DNA of 23,035 bases from Chloromonas sp. AAM2 (Eukaryota > Chlorophyta > Chlorophyceae > Chlamydomonadales > Chlamydomonadaceae): contig QAXH01003256.1 in NCBI GenBank assembly GCA_004335635.1, forward strand, positions 1 through 23,035, written 5' to 3'. Shown piece after piece: positions 1 to 10,000 of this stretch. Position numbers and translations under genes: made by a program. Positions within the stretch are counted from its first letter, which is position 1, and every line of letters starts with the position of its first letter. The notes under the pieces are model-generated. The model had not been told where the DNA came from. It made no database searches and saw only the letters and a list, made by a program, of their open reading frames with translations.

Positions 1-33
1 ATAATCGCAAGCTTTAGCCATTATCGCATACAG

Positions 34-1476
34 GCCACTATGCAGGCCTTCAGTGAGCTGCGAGCCAGCATGCCACAGGTTGCCAACCAGTTTCAATACA
101 GCACAGCTTGGACAGACCTGGAGATTCCAACCTGGCTGTGGGCAGCAGCAGCCAAAGAGGCGATGGATGGCAAAATTCTCAAACAGCGCGGCTGTCGCCT
201 TGTGGTGGACATGACAGACTTCCCCAAGCTTCCGCAGGATGGTTACTGCAATTGGTTGTACACAGCCGCCACAGCATGGGTAGCACATCAGGGCGGCCAT
301 GCTGCCAATGTGTTTCTGGCCTTTAATCTACTGATGGGAAAGCTGCTTGACTTTGTGAGTCACCAGTTGTGCACTTTTTTCAGCCTGATTACACATGTCC
401 TGCTCACCCTGTGGTGAGGGTGGGAGTGGGTACAGGGTACATCTCGAATGCCGAGCCGCCCCAGACCTGCAGCTTGTGCAGGTCAGCGTTATGGTGCAGC
501 AGAATGTGGGTCAGCGCAACTGGAGGCCCGTGATGGGCCCACCTGCATGTGCGCCCCATGGTCCATACGCACCACCTCTGCATGGCCATAAAAAGCAGCT
601 TGTCCAAGTGCTGCACCACTCCCGCATGGACATCAGCACCATGGTCCAGCAGCATGCGCACTACCTCTGCATGGCCACCGAAAGCAGCACCTCTCAGTGC
701 TTCCTCATCACCCGCATGGACATCAGCACCATGGTCAACAAGGACTTGCGCAGCCTCGAGTTTAGCATGTCTGGTTGCATGCAGCAATGCTCCATCCAAA
801 CTGTTATGGCGTACAGTCAGCCAGGTAGCCAAGTGCTGTGGATCGGTCGCTATGGCTTGGAATGCATGCAACCAACTCTTGCAAAACGGTCCTAAGACGC
901 CTGAATGGGCCATGATCTGCACAAGGACGTTGTCAGGCATCTGACAAGCCAGCTCATACCACCTAGGACCATGACCCTTCAGGTTGATCGGGGGTACACT
1001 GTCGTCCATTGCCCAGGAGCTACCAATGATACAGGCAATCACAGGAGACCTGAAGCGATGGCAGGTAGGCGCTGACCCTTGTCGGTTTGGAAGCATCCCT
1101 ATGAGCACATGGAGTGGGCTTGTTGGACACCAGTGCACCAGGGGAAGCATTGGCGCAGTGCATGCGAAAGGCATCGCTCCATTGTACAGCCAGCATGCAT
1201 TGTTCACCTTGGTCACGCATCGATATGTTTCCGCCTGCAGCTCCCGGTTCAAAGTTCCTGATGTTTCTCCATCGTCACTCAACATGCGTGCTGCTGCACC
1301 AACTCATCCATGACTCTATCCATAGCAAATGACGCAATCGGCTGGGGGTAGAGCGCGCAGCTGATTTGGTGTATGTGTTCAGCAACATGCGTTTGCTGAG
1401 CACCTGCCTCTTCCCCCAGGCTGCCATGATTGAGTGGCACAAGGAGATTGCATCCGAGGATGGCGAGAGCGATTAG
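34..1476 (+). CDS. 3' end of an unrecognised gene (two terminal exons)
   Basis: Exons are about 34-354 and 1420-1476. The first frame is open to the left window edge. Acceptor-like CAGs end at 33 and 45, both in phase 0, so the true exon start is uncertain. The donor after 354 is GTGAGT following an LLDF codon run, and the acceptor at 1418-1419 follows a CTCTTCCCCCAG tract. Both junctions are phase 0. The joined C-terminus is acidic, reading MIEWHKEIASEDGESD then TAG. The visible 125 residues are rich in Trp, Ala and Leu (for example IPTWLWAAAAKEAMDG and CNWLYTAATAWVAHQGGHAANVF) and look globular. I do not recognise the family. Other exons could lie inside the long intron, but I found none with matching phase on this strand. 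The intron contains an antisense ankyrin-like fragment. Confidence 0.5.
355..1419 (+). other. Long terminal intron hosting the antisense ankyrin fragment
   Basis: This 1,065-bp phase-0 GT-AG intron belongs to the left-edge gene. About 880 bp of it is the antisense F-box/ankyrin fragment. The remaining parts (355-403 and 1286-1419) show nothing beyond the splice signals. Confidence 0.5.
404..1285 (-). pseudogene. F-box-like / ankyrin-repeat fragment, frameshifted, antisense inside an intron
   Basis: The minus-strand frame has an F-box-like stretch (MPDNVLVQIMAHSG, then FCKSWLHAFQAIATDP). This arrangement is common in green-algal ankyrin proteins. Ankyrin-type repeats follow: ALLHATRHAKLEAAQVLVDHGADVHAG, split here as ALLHATRHAKLEAAQ and VLVDHGADVHAG, then ALRGAAFGGHAEVVRMLLDHGADVHAG, in pieces ALRGAAFGGHAEVVRM and LLDHGADVHAG. 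The third repeat is broken. Compared with the second it has lost one base at about 600-622, so AAFYGHAEVVRM continues in another frame, and it also lacks the two Leu codons before DHGA. The shifted frame soon stops. About 150 upstream residues show no recognisable domain. The whole piece lies inside the final intron of the left-edge gene. I read it as a decayed copy of a multigene family member. A live gene with unseen introns or a sequencing error is possible. Confidence 0.7.
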
Positions 1477-1634
1477 CTTTGACATTGACCCTGACTGACG
1501 TTCAGAACCGGCTACTAACTCTGACTCTTCAAACCAACTCTTTAAGCCGGAATTTCATTTCATTTTATTTGGCTGTAGAATGTTGCGTTGTTACAAAAAT
1601 GTGATGAGTTACAAACAACGGTTCTTGTTGAATG

Positions 1635-1648
1635 TTACAAATGTTACA
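1635..1648 (-). terminator. Candidate poly(A) signals (TGTAA, minus strand) for ISCA1
   Basis: Two close TTACA motifs on + (1635-1639 and 1644-1648) read TGTAA on the minus strand, about 1.0 kb after the ISCA1 stop. TGTAA is the usual volvocine green-algal poly(A) signal. I saw no nearer copy. Further copies lie near 1590 and 1611. Confidence 0.3.
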
Positions 1649-2200
1649 AGAAACCCGCTTTCGGTCCCCGCTTCCATACAACACAAAGCGCCAAATCACT
1701 CGCTTCCGCTTTCGCTTCCGCTTTCTGCTTCCGGTGACCCAGGCCAACTGCATATGTTGCTCGGTTATCGCTCTTTTATCATGTGCGATTCTTGTTGTTG
1801 TGTTTCGATGTTTCTTGTTGACAAAGACAGTCGAAAGAGTGTTGCAGCATTACTCGCGCGTCATGGTTACACACCTGCCAGGTGGTTCGGCTTTGAATTG
1901 GGTTTGAACTGGCTCCACTGACACACCTTCAGACATCGCTACCCCAACAGGTTGCAGCGTAACGATCACAGGTAGTATTTAGGAATTCGCTTGTTGCATC
2001 GAGTCATCGCTTCTTGTGTGCGAAAATCGCGAGCCCGAGCGCTTCCAATTCCGTGTTTCACAGCAAGCCCGCGCATTAGAGCTTCAAGACTGTCGGCGGC
2101 CAACCGCAACTATGGCATCCTCCTCGTCCGTTGTGTTGTTCTAATTCAGTACTGACTTGTGGTGGTCTAGAAGCATGTATTACTGCTGAAGGTAAGACTT

Positions 2201-2205
2201 TGTAA
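2201..2205 (+). terminator. Candidate poly(A) signal (TGTAA) for the left-edge gene
   Basis: This is the first TGTAA on the + strand after the stop at 1474-1476, about 725 nt downstream. If used, the transcript end would overlap the ISCA1 3' UTR in antisense. A 5-mer alone is weak evidence. Confidence 0.2.
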
Positions 2206-2649
2206 GTGAATTCATAGTCAAGCCCTGTAGACAGTCGGTCCAGTCAAACCAAAATCACACCAGCATTGCTCGACAGAGCTATCAACGCTTGTCCCAAGAA
2301 CTGTCTGAATCTGAACACGCACCAGCATTGCTTGAGTATGGCTGAAAGCTCAACGACCTGAACTGTCCCTAGCAACTCGAACACAGCCGGCCAGAGCCAA
2401 CATGACTGGTCTTTTGAACCGCACAGACAGCTCAACCTGTTCTGGCCTAATCCCGGGCATGCTAATCATTGTCCTTAATCCAAGGCACCAATAGCAGGAG
2501 TATCTGCTGCCGCTCGCCAGAGTTGCTGCTGGCCTCAGCTAAGGCTTCCTGCTGTTGCTGCTGCATGCATTGCCGTTAACCAGCACTTGACCCCGAGCAG
2601 CCGTGGTTTTGCTTCCGCTCTTTCATGCATTGGCATAGCCCCGGTGGTG

Positions 2650-3672
2650 CTATGTGGTGAAGGACTCGCCACACCCGCAGCTGCCTTTACTGTTGGGATT
2701 TTCAAACGTGAACTCAGACCTGCGACACAACAAATGGGACACGGACATTAGGAAATGGTCAAACCCGTTTGCGTCCAAGCAAGACAGCTCTCCCGATAAA
2801 AAGGAACCAACACGTGGTAGTCTTTATACAATCTGAGGCTGAACTAGCATTCCAAGTGCGAAAGTAAGCACATGGTATGGGCAGTGCCAGTCCTGAGGCT
2901 ACACTGCCGTGCTTAGATACTCAAGCTGAATATATGCACCCAGTGCATCTACTGGGTTGGCAGTCTTGCACTCGCCTTAAATCATCTTGTATGAAGTGCA
3001 TCCGCGTCCCTATGAGGTGCATGACCGCTGTGGGCTCTATGAGTATCTTGACGCCCTTCTGTTCGACCAGCTCGTCAAGCTTGCCCTTCTCATCTGCACC
3101 ATGCATGGCACGCTCACGTTGTGTCTGGACAAATGAAATGCGTACAGAAGAAGAGCTGGATGAAATCAAAGCTTGGGCGAAAGATGCAAAGCAGTGGCTG
3201 GCCACTGCGCCATACGACTGCTAGCAGTTGTGCCTTGGTCCATGCGTTGGTACCGATGCTGGCTGTGGCTGTTCTTCGTAGCTATGCGGTGCCAAACGTG
3301 CTGAAGCTTACAGAGACTGCCAAACGTGTTGAAGCTTACGGAGACAAGTGACAAGTCCTGAGCCTTGAACTGACCCTGACCATACCTGCATAATTCAACG
3401 TGTAGCTGAGACCGCTGCATCCTCGCTTCTTGATTCCAAGCTTCAAGAACTCCTGCCAGGGCACACGTAGGCATGCATGTGTGCATGCCGTGGAACGTTC
3501 ATGGCGTGTCCGGAGCAACGCATCACCCTCATACCTTATGCCTGGCGTCCAAAAGCTCTTGTACTCTGGCCGCTGCCGCTTCAGTCAGCTCCAACGCTTG
3601 CTTCCGCACGCGAGGCTTCTTCGCTACCTCTTTTACGGCCTCGGCCAATTGAAGCAGGCTACTACGCACCAT
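2650..3672 (-). CDS. ISCA1: ISCA1-type A-type iron-sulphur cluster assembly protein
   Basis: Minus-strand exons are 3672-3535, 3452-3386, 3093-2976 and 2719-2650 (stop TAG at 2652-2650). The junction phases 0, 1 and 2 all match. The 130-aa product carries the A-type carrier signature: [12 protein letters not shown] near residue 24, [18 protein letters not shown] with Cys58, a [18 protein letters not shown] core, and [16 protein letters not shown] with Cys122 and Cys124. These three Cys are the conserved Fe-S ligands of the IscA/HesB family. ISCA1 is known to act with ISCA2 and IBA57 in maturing mitochondrial 4Fe-4S proteins. The start [19 protein letters not shown] gives a basic amphipathic leader, fitting mitochondrial import, and the length is typical. 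An in-frame Met 17 codons upstream (3723) is an alternative start. The third intron (2975-2720) needs a GC donor (AAG|GCGAGT). The gene diverges from the TMF-like gene across 389 bp. Confidence 0.93.
3291..3346. repeat. 28-bp tandem duplication in ISCA1 intron 2
   Basis: Two adjacent 28-bp copies differ at two positions. Each starts TGCCAAACGTG and ends GAGAC. They lie inside the 292-bp intron 3385-3094. Confidence 0.75.
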
Positions 3673-4061
3673 ACAACTTCTGTTGCTTCGCGCGCCAGAT
3701 GCTGCTTGATTGTCTTCTACCAAGAGCTAGAAGGAGGGGATAGTAGTCCGTTCCGGTGTTTTCTGCAGAGTCGATTCACGGCTGCAAATAGAAAACGTGG
3801 GGCTGTGCTGCAGAGTATGAGTATGACTGGCAGGGGCGCGAAACCACGAACAAGACCATCTTTGCGCTGTCACGTGGTTTAACTGCACCAACTGCCACGA
3901 GAGCGGCAAGGAACCTGCCCCACCAGCGTTTGCAGTTGAGGATCACACTGGACAACAGAGTGAAGGGAACGTGCGCATGACCTGGTGACTTCAGATCTAA
4001 GTTCTTGCAATGCATGCAATCTTGACCTGGGTCTGTCAACCGGCCTGCTGACGAGCAGCAA
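3673..4061. promoter_or_regulatory. Candidate bidirectional promoter between ISCA1 and the TMF-like gene
   Basis: Only 389 bp separate the two divergent start codons, so both 5' UTRs and promoters must lie here unless unseen upstream exons exist. No clear TATA box was seen. A palindromic CACGTG (G-box/E-box core) sits at 3871-3876, near the middle. An in-frame stop at 4023-4025 lies upstream of the TMF-like ATG at 4062. Confidence 0.5.
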
Positions 4062-7000
4062 ATGGCTGCAGCGATGACTGCTGAAGCACTTCAGGCGCAG
4101 CTGGCTGAAAAGTGAGTAGCATGCTTGCCTGCTGTGCTTGCATGGCACTGACTGTTCCTCTCAAAATTGCCCTCACACTTTGTGCATGGTTGACAGGTGT
4201 AAGCAGTATGAAAGTAAGATTGCTGCCTTGGGAGCAATCAATAGCGCCTTGCAAAAGGAGAATGATAAGCTGCGACGAGAGGCAGCCAGAGAGCCCATGA
4301 CGGACGCAGGTACGAACCATCATGTGTTCGCCAGGCATGTGTTCTCCATTATACGGCCCATCACACCTTCAGGCCTAGGCTGGTAGCAATCACGGCATGC
4401 ACGTGCGGCATGCACGTGCAGCATGCATTCCCAGTTAGCAAGCACACCCATTAAAGAGCATCAAACTCGATCAAACAATCAAACATTAGGCAAGGATGCC
4501 TACCCATGTTGCACCTTGTGGGTATGCAGGCCAAGCGCCAGTGCACAAAACGCAGACATGCATGCAAGCACGTGCACGCATGCATGCAGCCACACCCACA
4601 CATGACATGATGCTTTGGGCACCCACAACTGCGTCATGACGTCAATGATCCGATCTGAAACAGACCCATGGATCAGCATGAGGTCGGTTTGGATCCAAAA
4701 CATGCCATGACCTGATGGTTTGAATGTTCGTTTGTTCTTATTGTTTTTGTTACACAGAGGAGGAGTTGGAGGACCTTCGGGATGAATTCCAGGAGAGGCT
4801 CGGGGCGGCTGACAGGACCATTGCGAGCCTACAGGTGTGCATCAGGGAGCCAATATGATAACGATCGGCAATCAGAAATGATAATCAGAAATGATAATGA
4901 TTGGCAATCAGAAGATATGGGGTGTGAGACAGGTGGAAAGGAATGTCAGCGACCGCACCACATAAGATTGGGCCGGCGAATCTTCACTCTGACGTTGGGC
5001 GGCAGACAGCACCACCGCGAGCCTAAAGGTGTGCATGGCTTTGCATGTGCTCGACTGTTTAGACATGAGATGCACCCTTGACTGACTGAGGGACAAAAGG
5101 GTGGAAAATGCAGTCGACAGGTTAAAGGGGGGCAGAAAGGGGCACATGGCAGGGATAACATAGTTAGCAGCAGGGAGGGAACCCAGAGACAAAGGGCGTG
5201 GGAGTGAGTGAGTGTGCATGCGTGCATGCATGCGTTTGTGCATGCGTGTGTGCGTGCACAAGTGTGCTCGTGTGCGCGTGCGTGTGTGCGAGTGTTTGCG
5301 AGTGTGTGGGTACGTGCAAGTGTGTGCGTGTATGTGCGTGTGGGAGTGTGCTGGTGCCGGTTACGGCTGCACATAGAATAGCTTGATAGCCGAGGGGCAG
5401 CCAGGGGACGAGGGTTGCGACTGCGTCACGGTTGACCTGTGACAGTTGACTACAAGGTTTGCGGGAATGCGGGAACCGCTGCCGCCCTGCCGTCGCAGGA
5501 GGAGAAGCAGCGGCTATCTGCTGCCCTAGCCGCGGCCATTGAATGTGTGGGAACATGGATTTGATTAAATGACTTCTCTCTCCAAACTGTCATGCAGGAG
5601 GAGAAGCAGCGGCTGGCTGCTGCCCTGGCCGCGGCCAATGCGGGGGGCAATGCATCGGAGAGCCGCCTAGCCGAACTGCAGAGCACTGTGGATACGCTCA
5701 AGTGAGAGGGAGGGGAAGTCAGAGAAAGGAAGGGGGCTGGGGGGGGGAAGGGAAAGTGCAACAGATCATTGTGGGTACGCTCCAGTGAAGATGTAGGGCG
5801 TTCAAGTGGGAGCAAAAAACAAAAAGGGATTTAATGGTAGATTGGTCAGAATTTGAAGGGCTGGCCCCTTGCTGGCTATTGATTCTTAGTTTTTGGGCTT
5901 GCTTTGCAATGAGTAGGAGTAGGGCTGAGAGCAGAAAGTTTCTGAGCAGGGAAAGCCGCTCGAACTTTGACCAGGCTTCAGGTTTCAAGCATCCAGACAA
6001 GCATGTCCTAGTCCATGGGCGACACAACCGAAAAGAGGAGCGTTGCAGCGAGCACGTGCTTGTCCTGCTCGGCCTCTGACAGAGCAATGCGCAGCTTTAA
6101 GGCGCGGCATGCTTGGAAGACAACCTCAAACGGCCAGGACAGCATTTGTACATTGCCTTGGAGCTTCTTCTATCAGTGGAAAGGCTCCACTGATATGATA
6201 AGAAGCTCCACTGATATGATAAGATATGGTAATAGATGAAACCAATCAAGTGGAACTGCATGATGCAGGTCCGAGGGCGATGCCTTGTCACGCAAGGCGG
6301 GCGATCTCGAGGCCACGTGTCGCAAGCTGAGGTCTGCTAACAAGGAACTGGAGACGGAAAGAGAGAGGGCTCAGGTAATGGCCGTCATTAGGCAAGGCGA
6401 CAGTCAAGTGTTGTCTGCAGTTGTGGTTGGGAAAACGTACGATAGGTAGGTAGGTTGGGCAGGCTGTCTCACACCTTGTTAGCTTAGAAGTGGACTGTGA
6501 TTGCAGTAGTTCCTGTCGTGTGCGGTGTCAAACTATCTGGAGGGGGCCCTGCAGCATGTCAAAGCGGACCATAGTGTGTAATATATGTATGTGTATTTAC
6601 ACCAGGGAAGCCGTCAGAGGACACGGAACAGGATGGGCACCCCCCTGGCCTACCCTGAGCAAGAAAGCAAAACGAACGCAGGGAACAAAGCAGGCAAGGC
6701 AGGCCAACTGAAAGCAAAGCAGGATGGAGCCGCCTAAGCTAAGGTCAAAGACCAGAGAAATGTCCGTGCAGTCAAGCACAGGAGTGGCGACACATGCTTT
6801 CACTTTCTGCACCTGCCTGCATCAACCCCTTGCGGCCTGTTGATTGTATTTCTTCGTTCTGTGCAGTCACGTACCAACCACACATGTCTGGTTGTCTGGT
6901 TTGTCTGGTCTGGTTGTCTTGTTTGTATGCTGTGTGTTTTTGCTTTGCACTGTCCAGTCTCGCATCAAGGCGTTGGAAGGTCAAGTGCTGGAGATGCAGG

Positions 7001-10000
7001 AGGCTGCAGAGGCAGCTGCACACGCGTCCGCTCAACAGGTGGGTGTCAGAGGTGTGTCTGGTGTTGTCATGTGAGCAGTACCCTGCGATTCACCATGGCA
7101 TTCGCACACCACTGCCTGCCAGTCCAGGGCTGGGGGTGAGGGATGAGGTGTGTGTGCAGCAGTGGGCTGTTTCCACTTGTTTCTGTGAGCAGCCAACTGC
7201 AGACTGTTTCCGTTTTTCCGGACCGTTTCCGTCCGTTTCAGGTGGATGAGCTTGAGCGTGAGTTGTCTGAGGTGCGGCTGGACGCCAAGAAGCAAGTGGC
7301 TGAGGCAAGGCGGACAGCACAGGACGCGCAGCTAAGGTGCGACAGTGATAACACTAAATATGATGATGTTGATTATAACGATGATGATGATGATGATAAT
7401 AGTAAGAGTAGGCCTGCCAGTTGTGTACAGAGGCGCAGGACGCACAGCTGAGGTGGGGATTAAATCAGAAACACGTGTAAAACACGGATGTGTGTTGTGC
7501 ACAGGGCTGAGGCTGAGGCTGCACGGGGCGGGGCGGAGTTGGTGGCGGCGGCGAGGGACAGAGAAACGGCAATGGCAGCTCAGGTGGGCGGTTGGTAGGG
7601 ACATAGCTTACCGTGGGGCAAAGGCTGAACACACAATGGAGGCAGGTGGACGGAAGCTGGTGGGGATCTAGGGCGCATGAGAGGGACGGAGACAGAGACG
7701 GCCGGTCTGGCCGCTGACAACAGATGATGTTTGAAGGTGGAATTGGCTTTTTGAAAACGAATGTGTCGATTCTGGACCACTGGGAAATGTGGAAGGAGGG
7801 ACGACCCCAGAGCTGGTTGTCTCGGGTGAGCATGGCGGGTGGTAGTGTCATGGCGTTGTAATTGTTGTTTACATGGCCTTCAGTCCGGGGAGGACTGCTC
7901 AGCAGGGGCGAGGAAGGAAGGAAAACAGGTAATTTTTAGGCCACCACTGCACCCTAAGCAAGAACCGCAAGTCAACTTGAACAATTCCCTATTACAGAAG
8001 CCTGTGTCATCTCCCAGCACTCAACTCGTGCACCTAAAGGTATGCAGGCACCCCTGGGCGCCTCTGTTGCCGACCTGTGAACCGTTGTGCTTGTGCGCCA
8101 ATTTTGCATCGACAGCGCTTTCTTGCACTATGAGACGCAACAATGTTGGGGTCTTCACCAGACTTGTTTTCCCCTGGAATCCCGGCGAAAGACACTTGCA
8201 TGTGTTGTACCAGATAAGATAAGACTTTTTGCATACCCGGTTTTGGGCCAGCCTCAGACCGATGGGGCTCAGCCTCAGCCGGTGGATCCCGGTTTGGGGC
8301 CGGGGCCGGGGTCGGGCCACTCGGCCGTTGTAAAGTGCCGTACCCGGCCGGGCAGGTTTGCGCGCGCTGGAAATTCATTGAATGGTGGTTACGGTTTGGT
8401 CCTTGGGCACCTCTATGGCAGATCCCCCCCCAAGTCCTTGTGTGCTTTCTTGCTCAGGGTAGGCCAGGGCGGTGTCCATCCCTTTCCAAGTCCTCTGACG
8501 GCCTCCCTGGTGTAAGTACATGCACAGTGCACGTGCTATTAGAGGTGGTCACAACTGTTGTGTGCGGTTGCAGGTAGTTGAGCTGCGGGAGGCACTTCTG
8601 GCTGCGTCCACAGCGGCCGCGAACAAGGAGGACAGCCACCGGTCAGTGGGTAGCAAGGGACCACACTGAATTGACAGAGCGCTGGTGCAACCCTAAGTTC
8701 CTCGTTCAAATTACAGTTGCTGGTCCCAATTCCAGTTGCATCCTTCAGTTCGCTCCAGCTGGCATTCAAAGCTCCGGCTGGCATTCAAGACACCGGCTGG
8801 CATTCAAGACTGCAGCTGGCATTCAAAGCTCCGGCTGGCATTTTTTTTCCAGAAGCGTGAAGCCTCTCTGCCGCTGTGTGTTCCAGGCGTCAGGTCCACC
8901 TTCTCGAGGAGAGCATCCGCGCCCTGGAGACGCAGCGGGACGACATGGCATCCTCCGCAGGTACGGGGCTGTGGTGTTGTACGTCGGGGGCGCTTTTCCG
9001 CACTACAAGGTTGAGCAGAATGAATTGAACCTTTTGTGTGGTTTTATCAAAGGCGAGGTGGCTGGGAGCGCTTCTCTGAGATTGTCTCCTTGAGCTGTAT
9101 CTGGTCCCGGCGTGCAGGACATGCCTGTCTTGTTCCCATGGGGGATGTCAAATAAATGACATGGCCTCTTGTTGGTTGCCCGGGGGCGAGAGGGGCCTTA
9201 ATCTGTTGCTGAGGCTCGGGGCCCCTGCGGCTGTGACCCTGTATGAATTGTGTCTGTGTGAACCTCCTGTACGGGGCGCTTGTGTGCCTGGTGTTAATTC
9301 TCCTTTGCACCCCACTCGTCCTGAGCCTTTGCTGTTGCCATGAACTGATTGTTTGTCTAACTTCTGTTTCAGATTTGTCTCTGGTTGTGTCATTAAGGTG
9401 CTGCCGACTTCTGGGAGGGTGGTGGTTGTGACAGTTGGTTGCCTCTTTCTCTCACACACACACACCACACACACGCACGCACCACACACACACACACACA
9501 CACACAGGTGACGTTACCCGGCCGCTGCTCAAGCAGATAGAGAGTATGGCCGGGGCGGCAGCGGCAGCAGCAGAAGCAGCAAGGAGTGCGGAACAACACC
9601 TGTCACGGGTAAGTGTGACATTGGTTTCGCTTCACAGCACTGCAGCTTCTATGACATTGGTTTTACTTCTCAGTTCTGTTGTTAGGTTCTGTTCTCTCTC
9701 CCTGTGCCCTTGTTGCGACGTCGGTTTTGTTAATATTTAGAATTGCTTTATTATTACTATTACTATTATGAATTATTTACTACTGATATTGCTATCATCA
9801 TTATTATTATTATTATTATACGTTATTATTGTTATTATTGTTATTATTGTACTACTGTCTAGAATTGCTTTATAGAGACTCTGTATCAAAGCAATGATAT
9901 TTAAATGATGATGATAACCACATGCAGCGGTTACAAGAAGCTGAAGAGGCAGCATCGCTGGCAGCAGCGGGGGAGCGGGCGGCAATGGGCCGTGCAACAG

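Larger units (their letters stand above)
1477..2649. other. Convergent intergenic / 3'-UTR region
   Basis: No exon with supportable coding sequence lies between the stop of the left-edge gene (+) and the stop of ISCA1 (-). It holds TGTAA-type signals on both strands. A short CT-rich stretch with CGCTTTCGCTTCC repeats lies near 1695-1735. A 15-16 bp CACACCAGCATTGCT-like direct repeat occurs near 2257 and 2318. The 3' UTRs of the two convergent genes may overlap here. Confidence 0.5.
4835..5597 (+). other. TMF-like intron 3: AT-rich repeats, GT-rich tract and exon-4 echo
   Basis: The 763-bp intron begins with a short degenerate repeat of AATCAGAAATGATA-like units (about 4857-4915). It then carries a roughly 145-bp GT/GC alternating tract and a decayed copy of the start of exon 4. 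It is otherwise featureless. Confidence 0.8.
7584..8573 (+). other. TMF-like intron 8 with two dispersed repeats
   Basis: This 990-bp intron contains family-2 copy A (7862-7914), family-1 copy B in inverse orientation (8443-8515) and a GC-rich GGGGCCGGGGCCGGGG-like run near 8296. No exon with phase 0 at both ends was found. Confidence 0.7.

Noticed and set aside
4908..5556. Minus-strand Thr/His/Cys-rich open frames
   Set aside because: They are the GT-rich intron tract read in antisense, a simple repeat and not a protein.
5499..5562. Upstream copy of exon 4 as a genuine cassette exon
   Set aside because: No donor gives a phase-compatible length, and the frame stops at a TGA before the real exon. 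Kept only as an echo.
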